64,000 bases of DNA from Orientallactaga sibirica (GCA_036365145.1 JAEOAD010002373.1:124001-188000); one strand, 5' to 3'. Positions 32,795 to 43,529 are shown, counted from the first letter of the stretch. Notes: generated by a model not told the origin, from the letters alone. Translations and numbers: made by a program.

Positions 32795-33008
32795 TTTTAT
32801 TTATTTATTTGCAAGCAGAGAGAGAAAAAGAGAGTAGAGAGAGAGAGAGGGAAGAGAGAGAGAGAGAAAGAATGGGCACACTGGAGCCTCTAGCCACTGC
32901 CACCAAAGTCCAGTTGCATGAGCCACTTTGTGCACCTGGCTGTACGTGGGTATTGGAGAATTATGTTTTGCAGGCTAGCACCTTAACAACTGAGCCACTC
33001 TCTCCCTT
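32795..33008 (-). mobile_element. DIP-like SINE, antisense, in L1M
   Basis: GA-rich tract and body ending AACAACTGAGCCACTCTCTCC. AGCTGGCTTCT occurs on both sides (about 32767 and 33017), although some bases lie between the left copy and the tail, so the duplication is approximate. Confidence 0.88.
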
Positions 33009-33284
33009 TCCATACAGCTGGCTTCTTTTACCTAGTATAAAGTTTTTAAGATCACAGATACCAAAGCATGTATTGATATTTCATTCCTGGTTTTTGCTGA
33101 GTAATATTCCATTGTGTGGATATTCCCCATTTTATTTACCCACCCACTAGCTGATTGACATTTGGGTTATTTCTACTTCATGGCTATTATGAACAATGCT
33201 GCTATAACATCTCTGTGCAAGTTTTCACATGGAGTTAAGTTTTTATTATTTTATTATTTATTATTATTATTTATTTATTTATTT

Positions 33285-33575
33285 TCTCTCTTTTTTTATT
33301 GAGAACTTTAATATAGGAATATACAGTAATTTGATCATGTGCCCATCCCTTTGTTCTTTATTGTCCCTTTATCCCCAACCCCCTTACCCAAGGACCCTCG
33401 TCTTTTGTCTTGTTCCTTTGTCCTCCATGTCAAAATATTGTTGGGCTCAGAATGAGTGTTGCGAAGTGTAGTGGTAACCAGTATGATCATTGAGTGACCA
33501 GCACAGTTATGAACGCACCAGTCGGTTCAGTGCAAGCTGTGTTCTCTAACACTCAGCCTATAGCTGTCCCCAAGG
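33285..33575 (-). mobile_element. Rodent L1-like 3' end, antisense, unnamed
   Basis: TTATTGAGAACTTTAATATA with AGTAATTTGATCATGTGCCC recurs at 54420-54570 (TTATTGAGAACTTTAATGTA), so this is an interspersed family. Its position beside a T-rich start suggests an antisense L1 or other LINE 3' end. Confidence 0.5.
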
Positions 33576-33582
33576 TCTTTTT

Positions 33583-33681
33583 TTTATGTTCTTTAAAAAT
33601 ATTTTTATTTTATTTATTTGCAAGGAGAGAGGGGGAGGAGGGGAGTGGGTGCACCAGGGCTTCTTGCCACTGCAAACTAAG
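33583..33681 (-). mobile_element. DIP-like SINE, 3' part only, antisense
   Basis: Tail, GA tract and GGGTGCACCAGGGCTTCTTG are present, then similarity stops at GCAAACTAAG. A 5' truncation. Confidence 0.8.
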
Positions 33682-33798
33682 TTTTAATTCCTCTTGTTTT
33701 GTTATTATACTGGAATTTCTAGGACAGATGGAATGTTTTGGAGGACATGATTTTCTGTTTTCTAAGGTGGTTGATACTATGATTTAAGTATATTTCTT

Positions 33799-34005
33799 GG
33801 AGCTGGAGAGATGGCTCAGCAATTAAGTTGTTTGCCTGCAAAGCCTAATGACTGTGGTTCGATTCCCCATTACCCACATAAAACCAGATCCACAAAGTGG
33901 TGCATGCATCTGGAGTTCATTTGTGTTGGCTAGAAGCCCTGGCATGCCCATTCTCTCTTTCACTTTCTCTCTCTCTCTCTCTCTGGAAATAAAATAAATA
34001 AAATA
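33799..34005 (+). mobile_element. DIP-like SINE
   Basis: GGAGCTGGAGAGATGGCTCAG, with an intact B box (TGGTTCGATTCCCC), and a tail AAATAAAATAAATAAAA. Confidence 0.95.
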
Positions 34006-34029
34006 TCAATATATACCTTAAAAGTTTAT

Positions 34030-34260
34030 ATATTGGAAATTCAAATTCTGCATTCATATGCTAATGGTATTTGGGGTGAAGACATGGAGAAGAATATGAT
34101 ATGGTTAGATGAGGTATGTAACATCATTAGTGGCTTTATGTGGGAGTAAAGGAGACTTGAGAGCACTTGCTTTGTCTCATCATGGAGGGTTATGCTGAGC
34201 AGACACGGATACCACGCTCATGGACTGCCTTGTTTTCAGGACTATGAGTCAAATAATCTT
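34030..34260 (+). mobile_element. Possible MaLR LTR fragment
   Basis: AATTCTGCATTCATATGCTAA, GGTATTTGGGGTGAAGAC and TTAGATGAGGTATG loosely follow a MaLR LTR body. No termini or duplication found, so it could be chance. Confidence 0.3.
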
Positions 34261-34674
34261 ATGTTCTTTGTAAGTAACCTGGCATCGGGTATTTTATGAT
34301 CACAACAGTATTCCAACCAGCATTGATGAGGTTCTAGTTTTCCTAACCCTTGTCATTGCATGCCCTTTTTGTCAGTCCAGGGTGTGTGAATTTTTATTTC
34401 CTTGGGATTTTGGTGATTGATGGTGCTGTTTTTAGCATGTGGTCATAGGCCATTTGTACTAGTTGTAGGTTTTTTTATATTGAAACTGAAATTCTTTGTG
34501 TACTTTTAAGTTGGATTATTTATGCTTTCTATTGATGGATAATAAGAATTATTTAAATACTCCATTATCAGTTTCCATAGAAAATAGTTTAATTTTCAAA
34601 TATTCTTCCCATTATGTGTTTTTTCCACTTTATTGGTGGTGTCTGGCAAAACCAAAAAAATACTTTGATAATGT

Positions 34675-34691
34675 ATTTTTTTTTTTTTTTT

Positions 34692-34744
<53 letters not shown>

Positions 34745-34928
34745 GGTACACCAGCAGCCTCTCAGCTGCTATGAATGAACTCCAGATGCATGTGCCCCCC
34801 TTGTGGACAATTACGGCATTGCGCCCTTGCATCGTTTTGCATCTGGCTAAATGTGGGATCTGGAGAACTGAAGTATTCTTAGGCTTAGGAGGCAGGCACC
34901 TTAACCCCCAAACCATCTCTCCAGCCCT
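34675..34928 (-). mobile_element. DIP-like SINE, long subfamily, antisense
   Basis: A perfect (GA)n of about 46 bp (34696-34741), then ATGGGTACACCAGCAGCCTC and the long-subfamily extension (GGACAATTACGGCATTGCGC). It ends AAACCATCTCTCCAGCCC. Confidence 0.94.
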
Positions 34929-34963
34929 AATTTATATATTTTTGTTGCTTGTACTTTTGGCAT

Positions 34964-35671
34964 CATTTAAAAATGTTTGTTATTATTATTAATATTAACA
35001 AGATGTTTTGTATGGATACATCATATGTTGGTGCCCTCTTTTCCCTCATCCCTGCCCCCCATTCCATTGGGAAATTTCCTCAGTGGGGTTACAGTATTCC
35101 CCATGGGGTTGTCGTTTATGTGTTGTGGGAGCTGCAGTCAGCTGTTTTTGGAGAGAGGGAATACCTCTGGGCATGATGTCTCAACCTGTGGCTCTTACAA
35201 TCTTTCTGTCCCCTCTTCCACAAAATTCCCTGAGCTGTGGTGGGTAAGTTTTATGTCTACTTCAGTGATGAGCTATTAGGAGCCTCTGGATCTCTGCTTT
35301 GGTAGGTGTTGAGTATCCTCAGGGTCTGTCTCTTACACCTGGCACTGATTATCAGGTTCAGCATGGGAGCAGCACTCATGTTCTTCTCCATAATTCCTCT
35401 GTGGTTTCAGCTCTGGCTTGACTGAAGTTCAAGGGGTAGTTTATCTCCTCCAGTCTCACTACTTTCTGAAAAAGAAGAGCAGACTCTCCAATCAGTGCAC
35501 ACCTTCCAGTGCAGGGTATCTGAGAAGTAGGGACTCAGGGACACTTCAATCAGGAACATGGAGCAAGGAAGGGGCTTGCTTCTGCAGCGAGCTTGCAGGG
35601 TCCAAGTAACCCACACCAGCCACAGGGGGACCCACCAGGGAATTGGGAGGCGCTTGGGAACAGGAAACTCT
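34964..35671 (-). mobile_element. L1 3'UTR, antisense, 5' truncated
   Basis: Left end ATTATTATTAATATTAAC then ATGTTTTGTATGGATACATC, as at 62.7 kb. It continues through CTCAGTGGGGTTACAGTATT and TTCCACAAAATTCCCTGAGC to the truncation near AGGAAACTCTC. A B1 follows in the same orientation, and the target duplication lies outside both (34952-34963 and 35825-35836). Confidence 0.8.
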
Positions 35672-35824
35672 CTATTTTTTTTTTCGAGATAGAGAGTCTC
35701 AGTCTAGCCCCAGGCTGACCTGGAATTCGCTATGTAATCTCAGGGTGGCCTTGAAATCACGGTGCTCCTCCTATCTCTGCCTCCTGAGTGCTTGGAATAA
35801 AGGTGTGTACCACTACTCCCAGCT
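35672..35824 (-). mobile_element. B1 SINE, antisense, fused to L1 5' end
   Basis: A short T9 tail, then TCGAGATAGAGAGTCTCAGTC through GTGTGTACCACTACTCCCAGC. Right flank TACTTTTGGCAT equals the left flank of the L1. Confidence 0.93.
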
Positions 35825-35991
35825 TACTTTTGGCATTTTATCTAGGAAATTATTAAGTAATCCAAGGTATATAGAATCATTCTTATGTTTCTTCCTAAAA
35901 ATTTTATAACTTTAGCTCTTACATTTACTATTAATATCCACTTTGAGTTAATATTTCTATATATATGAGACAGGAATCCATCTTCATTTTT

Positions 35992-36152
35992 TTTTTTTTT
36001 TTTTTTTTGGTTTTTCGAGGTAGGGTCTCACTCTGGCCCAGGCTGACCTGGAATTAACTATGTAGTCTCAGGGTGGCCTTGAACTCATGGTGATCCTCCT
36101 ACCTCTGCCTCCCAAGTGCTGGGATTAAAGGCGTGCGCCACCACGCCCGGCT
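35992..36152 (-). mobile_element. B1 SINE, antisense, near consensus
   Basis: Long poly-T, GGTTTTTCGAGGTAGGGTC through GCGTGCGCCACCACGCCCGG. A perfect 15-bp duplication TCCATCTTCATTTTT lies at 35977-35991 and 36153-36167. Intact CpGs in the head indicate a recent copy. Confidence 0.98.
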
Positions 36153-37060
36153 TCCATCTTCATTTTTATGCAGTCATTTTGGCTCATTAGTTTTTTAGCC
36201 ATTAAATTTCTTTGTCACTCTGTGAAAAACAGATGACCATAAATATACAACAGTGTATTTCTGTACTTACAATTCTATTTGATCTCTATGCCTACAACTG
36301 TACCAACATCAAAGTGTATTATATCCTGGAATATTGTGGTAAGTTTTGAAATTTTAAATGTTCCTTTCTTCTAGAGATGGTTTGAGCAATTCTGAGACCC
36401 TTGTATCCATGTAAATTTTAAGATCACCTTGACAATTATTATAAAAAAGGCAGTTGACACTTTGGTTGGGATTGCATTGAACCCATAGATATCAATTTGG
36501 GGAATATTTCTATCTTTACCATACTGTCTTTCAATCTATGAATATATAATGCAATTTTGTTCATTTCTTCATTACATTTGTACAATAATGAATTATAGTG
36601 GACACATCTTGGATTTCTTTTGTTAAATGTATTCCCAAGTAGGGGATTTTGCACTAATCTTTACAAGTGCCTGCGGTTTTCCTTTGTTATGATTCTTTTG
36701 GATTGGTGTGGTAATGCTATTTAAATAGAAATGGTTTGGAAGGTGTTCTCTCATATGCTGTCTTTTGAGCAGAGTTTATTAAAGATTGATGTTAATTCTT
36801 TAAATATATAATACAATTAACCAGTAAATTCACTGAAGCTGGGGATTTTTCTTTATGAATTAAATTATTAGTTTAATCTTCTTATTTGTTATAGGTCTTT
36901 TAAGATGTTCTTTTACTTAGACTTACTTTTGGTAATTTGTGTCTTTGTAGAAACTACCCATTTCATTAACATATAGTTGTTTATATCATTTGCCTATAAT
37001 CATTAAGTTTTAATGTTTGACATTGACACAACATTTTTTATGTCTGATTTTAATAATTTC

Positions 37061-37101
37061 ATATGAGTACTGTGCACTAACTGATTGTGCCACTGGAGCT
37101 C
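37061..37101 (-). pseudogene. 5' half of tRNA-Ile(UAU), tailless retropseudogene
   Basis: The reverse strand reads GCTCCAGTGGCACAATCAGT, then TAGTGCACAGTACTCATAT. That is the 5' half of a tRNA from position 1 into the anticodon loop, with best remembered match tRNA-Ile(UAU). Most differences are CG to CA or TG changes, as expected from CpG decay. There is no 3' half, no CCA and no A-tail. A perfect 17-bp duplication CTGATTTTAATAATTTC (37044-37060 and 37102-37118) shows it was inserted by target-primed reverse transcription into the L1M. Confidence 0.75.
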
Positions 37102-37275
37102 CTGATTTTAATAATTTCTATCTTCTCTTTTTCTCCTTGTCAGTTTAGTTAAATACTTGCCAATGTTGTTGATGAAGTTAAATTTGGCATTAGTGATTTT
37201 TAAAAAATGAAATTAATTTTATTTCCAATTTCCACTTTATTAAATATTTAGGAAAAGGCCTAGAATACACATTCT

Positions 37276-37328
37276 TTTTTAAAATTTTTATTTATTTATT
37301 TGAGACAGAGAACGGGAGAGAGAGAGGA

Positions 37329-37359
<31 letters not shown>

Positions 37360-37516
37360 ATGGGCACACCAGGGCCTCTAGCCACTGCAAACGAACTCCA
37401 GACGCATGTCCCACCATGTGCATGTGGCTTAGGTGGTACTGGGGAATCAAGCCTCAAACTGGGGTCCTTAGGCTTCACAGGCAAGTGCTTAACCCCTAAG
37501 CCATTCCTCCATCCCT
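37276..37516 (-). mobile_element. DIP-like SINE, antisense
   Basis: Full length with CGAACTCCAGACGCATGTCC, ending CTAAGCCATTCCTCCATCCC. Flanks ACACATTCTT (37267) and ATACATTCTT (37517) are an approximate duplication. Confidence 0.95.
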
Positions 37517-37945
37517 ATACATTCTTATTATGCATTGACTCATTTTCCTCTGTCAGTGAAATACAAGGCTAGAAAGCATTTTACTTTCATGATTTAGTAG
37601 GAAGAGTGCTTTTCCCATATCTGGAGCTGGTTGGTAATTCTCACACTCATCTGTGACTTCACTCACATTAGAGGGTTTCCTGGCTTTTAAGTTTCCTTGG
37701 CTGTCACTTTGCTCTTTTCTTCTTTGCTACCCTGTCATTTCATTTCCACAGTAAACTGGTAGAAAAAGAAAGGGGCATTGGGCAACACTCATCCTCAGAC
37801 ATAATGTCAGCATGAGACCTTTCCCTGCAGTCCTAAAGTTCATTGTGGACATACTCCTACCACTTGCTGAAGACATGCTTGTGACAGGGACATTGGTGAA
37901 GCAAGAAGCTTGGGTTCTACTTTGTATTCAAAATAGGTTTTGCTG
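37517..37945. other. Unassigned sequence within the L1M span
   Basis: Between two L1M segments, but I cannot align it to L1. No open frame of note. Confidence 0.4.
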
Positions 37946-38159
37946 ATTACATTTTTTCATTATCTATTTTCATTTGTACCTCTTGTAATATTGATACTCT
38001 CCTTCCTTTCCCTTTCCTTGGCATAAGTTTGATTTTATTTTTCTGTTTTCTTAAGGCAGAAAGCTGTGTAACTGACTAGAGATCTTTTCGTTAATATAGG
38101 CATTTATAGCAATAAATTTCTGTTGTTTTCACCAAATCCTTAAATTATTGAGACCATGG

Positions 38160-38399
38160 ACTTTTTTTGAACCACTGAGACTAAATAGTTGTCCTGAATG
38201 GGAATTTTAAAAACGATGATTTAGTCAAGAGTAAAGAGCAATGAGGAGAGAACAAAACCAAGGAGGGAAAAAAAAGAAATCCTACCATAGCAATTAAAAT
38301 TGACTAAGAGAAAGGAAAGAAATCAAAAAGACAATCTTCTCTAGCAATGTATAACACTCTTTTTAATTACTTTTGCACAAAGGTTAAGACAATATGAAT
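38160..38399. other. A-rich sequence, no gene seen
   Basis: Nothing recognisable apart from A-rich composition. Confidence 0.4.
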
Positions 38400-39002
38400 C
38401 AGTTCCATAGAAACTGTCCTTCTGGTTAGCATTCTTAAAGGGGTGGAGGGACAGTCCAGACAGAAGGTGTAACATATTTAACTTTAAAACCATGGACTCT
38501 GGTTTGTAAATCCCTGACCCAGACTGGGTTACTCCACCATCCCACAGTGAACTGTTGGTCAGGGAGACCAGTGAGGTCCCCAAAACAATGTAGGCCATTG
38601 CCAAAACACTTAATTACCTGCCACAGTTAAAAGGTAAGACCCTATTGCTGAAGATACCACTGCCTGCATTTATAGGATATCATGCTGGAACCCAAAGGGA
38701 AACTACCTCCTACCTGGATAGCACTCATAGCTGGAGAGCTCTATGGAAGCTGCTGGAAGGCAATAGTCACCAATAGCACAAATAAGCAGGGGACTCTGCA
38801 AACTATGGAATCAACCAGCACACAGCCTCTGCTGGTAACCAACTGTTCTTTGATTGGACATGAGGTCTGCTCAGTGGGAGAAAACTCATATCTGATACTG
38901 GGAACCAAGTCAGAATCCCATGATTAGGAAAATCATGGACTGCATAAAGAAGTCCCCTCTGCTCTCTGGAGGAGAATAGTCGACTTGCACAACAAAAAGC
39001 CT

Positions 39003-39063
39003 TTCAAATAACTTTACATATCCCCTTTACATATCCTTTACATTTCAAATAACTTTACATATC
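39003..39063. repeat. Short direct repeats
   Basis: TTCAAATAACTTTACATATCC occurs at 39004 and again at 39044, with CTTTACATATCC repeated between, a local slippage product inside the L1 3'UTR. Confidence 0.85.
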
Positions 39064-39512
39064 CTCTTAGCTGGAGAATCTGTTTTATTGTACAGGCAGA
39101 GAAAATGGAGGAGAACCAAGCTCCATCCATAAGACAAAAAGATAGCTAGCCAACTGCCCACCATGAGACATGCCACCTGTACCACATCTGGTGGAGCCCA
39201 GGAGAGATTACAGAGGAAGATGTGACATGAACATGGCTCTTACTGCTAGCCTGACAACCAGTTCCCAGGCGATGGTGACAGACACAGCAATCAATCAAAA
39301 CCTATGAAAGCAGAGAACTCAACACTAAATCAGACTGCCAGCAGGCCTGCCATGTTGTGGAAGAGGGGGTGGGAATATTGAAAGAGCCACAGAGTGAGGA
39401 GCAGTACCCTGATGCACAGTTTCCCTGTGACCTCACAAGGACTGACTGAGGTCTTCATGACCTTACAGTGAATACCATAACCCCACTGAAGAGGGCCCCA
39501 AGAGAAATGGAC

Positions 39513-39590
39513 CATGAGTAGATAAAAGAGTATAACCTGTTATAATACTAGACATGAGTAGATAAAAAAGTACAACCTATTATAATACAA
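39513..39590. repeat. Two-copy tandem repeat, period 40 bp
   Basis: CATGAGTAGATAAAAGAGTA at 39513 and CATGAGTAGATAAAAAAGTA at 39553 start two units that continue to TATAATACTA and TATAATACAA. It sits exactly at the tail-to-tail L1 junction. Confidence 0.9.
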
Positions 39591-39604
39591 TATATATTCC
39601 CTTC

Positions 39605-40840
39605 TACTGAACGCTTTGTTCTTCTCCCCATATTCTAGTAAGTACAGCATCAAAGAGAATGATTCCCCCTCCCAAGCAACCATTATTTTCCAATAGCTAG
39701 CTTTCAGGGAGGGACAGAGGGGGTCATGAGCCCTCCCCCTGGAATGTCGACTAACCCTGTAACATACCAGTCTTGTGCAGGTAACCATAGCTGTGGTGAG
39801 TTCACCAGTGAAACGATCACATTGTGTCTAGGTGAGAGAGGCCCTCATCTGGACATGCATGGCCAACATTCCTCCCTATTTTCTGGCTCTTATGTTCTTT
39901 CTGCCCCAACTTCTGTTATATTCTAAGACTCTTGGGAGGGGATGACATAGATGCCCCATATAGGGCTGAGCACTCAGCAGTCGATTATTTTTAGCACTTT
40001 GACCAGTGATGAAACTCTACATTAATGAAAGCCAACTGCAAAAAGCATGGTTTTACCTTCCAGAGCTGAGAGCAGCACTAATCTGTGAGTATAAACAAGT
40101 ATTTAGAAAGCACTTTGACAACACATCAGTTTAGCAAAACAGATCCTCCCTGTGGATAATGCCCTCCCCAGCCATGGACTTGTGGCCTGGTTTACAGTAT
40201 CAGGCATGAATTATGTCTTGTGGCTCTCAGATCCAACCAGGAGGTGGATGGTTGCCTTCATAGCAGTCATGCCACCATTGTACTAGTGGCTACCTTCTTC
40301 CTGACAAGTCAATATTGTAGCATGTAGGGTCTACTGCTTGGTGAGGCCACTGATAACTTTTTTCTCTAGCAGTGTACATTAGTACCTTCTGGCACTATGA
40401 AAGCTAGCCAGTAGGGAGAAGACTTCTGCTTCAGATTCAGCATGATTTCTGCAACCATAAGTTGTGGTTTGTTTCTTTAGCAATTGGGTCTTACTGTTCA
40501 CTTCTGCTGGGTCACCGAAAGCAATGGCAATAGCCTGTATTGTTTTGGGACCTTCTAGGGCTTCTTTGACCAACAACTCATAGGGAGGTATGCCACATCT
40601 ATCACATTATTATTATTATTATTATTATTATTTTGTTTTTTCAAGGTAGGGTCTCACCCTAGTCCAGGTTGACTGGGAATTCACTATGTAGTCACAGGGT
40701 GGCCTGGAATTCACAGTGATCCTCTTACCTTTGCCTCCCTAGTGCTGGGCTTAAAGACATGCACCGCCATGCCTGGCTATTATTATTTTAAAATAAATAA
40801 CCCATAGCTTTTGGAAGCAACACTATCCATTTGCAGGCTA
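39605..40840 (-). mobile_element. Lx-like L1 3'UTR, antisense
   Basis: AAGCAACCATTATTTTCCAA, AGTCTTGTGCAGGTAACCAT, GGCCTGGTTTACAGTATCAG, AGATCCAACCAGGAGGTGGA and AGCCTGTATTGTTTTGGGAC strongly parallel the mouse Lx 3'UTR in reverse. The B1 at 40605-40780 interrupts it near its right end, after which CCCATAGCTTTTGGAAGCAAC continues it. Confidence 0.85.
40605..40780 (-). mobile_element. B1 SINE, antisense, with (ATT)n tail
   Basis: (ATT)9, then TTTTCAAGGTAGGGTCTCAC through CATGCACCGCCATGCCTGGC. Confidence 0.94.
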
Positions 40841-40844
40841 CCTT

Positions 40845-41115
40845 TGTTAATTCTTTTACTTTTAATTATAGTTTTAATCAGTTTATAAGGTAGTGGATTT
40901 CTATATGGATTTTTCATATGTTCTAGGTTTTGATTCACCCTTCCTCCCCATGCCTTTATCACACACACCTGTTCCCTTAACTTCTTCCCTGCTTAACCCT
41001 TACTATCCCCAGTATTCCCCTCATTACTTTGTTATCATTTGTCTTCTATCCCCCTTAAGGATTCTTCCCATCCACTTAAACACCTCTTCCCACACCTACT
41101 GAAACACATAAATCT
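40845..41115 (-). mobile_element. Possible L1 3' end, antisense
   Basis: C/T-rich text with TATGGATTTTTCATATG and CTTCCTCCCCATGCC resembles antisense LINE 3' ends but is not clearly alignable. Confidence 0.35.
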
Positions 41116-41254
41116 GGTAGTTTTTTTTTTTTTAACACCTTACATAATATAATTCCAAAGTAACATGGTAAGTGGAATTCTCCAAAAGTACTCTATTGAA
41201 AAAACACTACTCTTTATAATTACATAACAGGAATTTCAAGTGAATACAGATCTT

Positions 41255-41464
41255 TAAAAAAAATTGTTTTATTTATTTGAGAGACAGAGAGAGGCAGATA
41301 GAGAAAGAATGGGTGCACCAGGGCATCTAGCCACTGCAAACAAACTCCAGATACATGGGTCACCTTGTGCATCTGGCTTATGTGGGTATTGGGGAATCAA
41401 GCCTCGAACCAAGGTCCTTAGGCTTCACAGGCAAGTGCTTAACCACTAAGCCATCTCTCTAGCC
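41255..41464 (-). mobile_element. DIP-like SINE, antisense
   Basis: Full length, ending CTAAGCCATCTCTCTAGCCC. ACAGATCTTT on the left and ACAAATCTTT on the right are the duplication. Confidence 0.95.
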
Positions 41465-41540
41465 CACAAATCTTTGAAATTAGCACATATAGTAATTACC
41501 ATATTATTAAACAACTCGATGGCACTCAAGCTATTGTTTA

Positions 41541-41592
41541 GATCTGTCTGTCTATCTATCTATCTCCCTCTCCCCACTCTCTCTCTCTCTGG
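41541..41592. repeat. TCTG/TCTA and CT microsatellite
   Basis: GTCTGTCTATCTATCTATC followed by a CTCTCTCTCTCT run. Confidence 0.9.
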
Positions 41593-41599
41593 CTACTAT

Positions 41600-42744
41600 C
41601 TTTGTGAAGTAAGACTCATATACTTCGTTCCAGGAATAGCTCCTTAGTGAGATCTAGATTCATCTTGTCATCCTAAAATCCACAAAGTGCTTTGGAGGAT
41701 CTGTTTTGTAAGAGGCACCCGTGTACTACCCAAACAGACTTGACTAGGGAGAACAGTACTGGACCTAGTGGTGTGTTTCCTGGCTTGCTAACTGTGTGTA
41801 AAGATAGATACCTGATAGCACTCTGAATAACTGGAGTTTCTCTGCATTTGTTTAAGATGGCAAAAGAAATTCTACATTATATGCTGGAAAAAAATCCTAT
41901 ATTATATAATCAAATGACACCTAATCATGAATAATAATTACAATTAGTAGGTTTTAGAGTTCTGATAAAATTTCCATTTTCTTGAAGCAATTATATACGA
42001 AACAATTTTATTGAGTTTGATTCTGGCTTTGTTTGAAGCTCTTCTATCAGTTGTCTCAATTCACTGCTGCATTTGGAGGCATTCTTTTTTACCGCCTTCC
42101 ATATTTAAGTGCCATATTTGTGTACCTAGCTTCTAATCTCGCCCCTTACAGCTTTTATTATCCAATTGTTAAAGATGACTGCTTTCTCCTCTGAGGCTGT
42201 GAGAATTCTACCATTGTGCTCTGTGCATTGTCACAGCACGTTTCTTCTCTGTGCACGCAGCGCTCCCCCTCTCGGTCTAGGTGAGCTTGATCTTCTCTGT
42301 ATGGCACTGTAGTGAGGTGCTTTGGTCAGCTGATGTGAAATATCTTCCTTATTGGTATCCAGACAGTAAATACACTTTTTTTTTCTTAAAATTGCTCCCT
42401 TATTTAATGCCATTATATGTCTTCTATCCCCAAATCAACAGATCAAGGCTGTTCCTATTCTGTACAAATGTTTTGTAATTAGTATTGTAAATGCTAGAAT
42501 AGGGTAAATTCAACTGCACTTAGTCTACACAATAACTTCAATTAGCGAATGTTACATTCCATCTGTGTTGACTGGGAAATTTGGATGACATAGAGCTATA
42601 GGCTGATAGAGGCTCCATTTTAACAGATGCTTCTATGGAGCACCATGGTAGGAAATAAATGTGACAAGTTGGATTCTGACACTTAAATTTTCTGCTCAAA
42701 TATATTGCATGCCATTTCCCATATTTCTTGGTGAAAACCACTTA
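41600..42744. other. Unique sequence, no gene seen
   Basis: No repeats recognised. Short frames only. Confidence 0.5.
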
Positions 42745-42749
42745 CCTGG

Positions 42750-43099
42750 TGTGGTGGTTTGATTCAGGTGTCCCCCATAAACTTCAAGTGTTCTGAATGC
42801 TAGGTTCCCAGCTGATGGCAATTTGGGAATTAACACCTCCTGGAGGCAGAGTATTGTTGGGGGCGGGCTTATGGGTATTATAGCCAGATTCCCCTTGCCA
42901 GTGTTTGGCACACTCTCCTGTTGCTGTTGTCCACCTTATGTTGACCAGAGAGTGACGTCCACCCTCTGCTCATGCCATCATTTTTCCTGCCATCATGGAG
43001 CTTCCGCCTTGAGCCTGTAAGCCAAAATAAACCTCTTTTTTCCCACAAGCTGCTCTTAGTCGGGTGATTTCTGCCAGCAATGCGAACCTGACTGCAACA
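42750..43099 (+). mobile_element. Solo LTR, MaLR-like, complete
   Basis: 350 bp, TGTGGTGGTTTGATTCAGGT to CCTGACTGCAACA. It has AATAAA within CCAAAATAAACCTC. A perfect 5-bp duplication CCTGG lies at 42745-42749 and 43100-43104. The second LTR begins immediately after the right copy. Confidence 0.87.
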
Positions 43100-43373
43100 C
43101 CTGGTGTGGTGGTTTGAATGTAAAATGCCCCAAGAGCTCATGTGTTTAAGTACATGATCCTCAGCTGGTGGTGCTGTTTGGGAAGGTTATGGAACCTTTA
43201 AGAAGTTGATCACTGCTGGAAGAAATGACTCACTAGGGGTGGGCCTTGAGAGTTATTTAACCTGGCCTCACTTTCTGTTTTTTCTGTGCTTCATGACGAC
43301 GCTGGTGAAATGTAATACCAGCTTCCTGTTTCTACCATGACTTCTCTGTCATGATGAAACTTCCCCTCTTTTT

Positions 43374-43518
43374 GTTTGTGGGTTTTCGAGGTAGGGTCTC
43401 ACTGTAGCCTGACCTGGAATTCACTATGTAGTCGCAGGGTGGCCTCGAACTCACAGCAGTCCTCCTACCTCTGCCTCCTGAGTGCTGGGATAAAAGGCAT
43501 GTGCCACTACACCTGGCT
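43374..43518 (-). mobile_element. B1 SINE, antisense, in LTR
   Basis: GGGTTTTCGAGGTAGGGTCTC to ATGTGCCACTACACCTGGCT, with about 10 bp deleted (CACTGTAGCCTGACC). CCCCTCTTTT duplicates at 43364-43373 and 43519-43528. Confidence 0.95.
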
Positions 43519-43529
43519 CCCCTCTTTTG

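Larger units (their letters stand above)
32535..38150 (-). mobile_element. L1M ORF2 and 3'UTR, antisense, with nested insertions
   Basis: An ancient L1 read backwards. From left: the 3' region and ORF2 end (TTTATTGAAATACAGTTGAC; GTAATATTCCATTGTGTGGA; ACATTTGGGTTATTTCTAC) at 32535-33240; middle ORF2 (GTGGTCATAGGCCATTTGTA) at 34270-34670; reverse-transcriptase region (AAGATCACCTTGACAATTAT; TTGGTTGGGATTGCATTGAA) at 36170-37043; and further upstream ORF2 (TCTATCTTCTCTTTTTCTCC at 37117; ATATAGGCATTTATAGCAAT at about 38095). Every frame is broken. The gaps are filled by the younger elements listed separately. Confidence 0.85.
38400..39600 (+). mobile_element. Lx-like L1 3'UTR, sense
   Basis: AGACCAGTGAGGTCCCCAAA, AAAACACTTAATTACCTGCC, TTGCTGAAGATACCACTGCC, TAACCAACTGTTCTTTGATT and CTCCATCCATAAGAC follow the order of mouse Lx 3'UTRs as recalled. 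No ORF2 remains. It ends where an antisense Lx-like 3'UTR begins. Confidence 0.75.

Noticed and set aside
41600..42744. Possible CpG island or promoter near 42240
   Set aside because: A few CpGs (GCACGCAGCGCTCCCC, CTCGGTC) occur within about 50 bp only, far below island size, and no core promoter pattern is visible.
42750..43099. Classification of the TGTGG elements as hAT transposons (URR1)
   Set aside because: Five-base duplications, TG...CA ends, a polyadenylation signal and one copy with internal MaLR-like sequence fit an LTR better. The alternative is kept as a finding.
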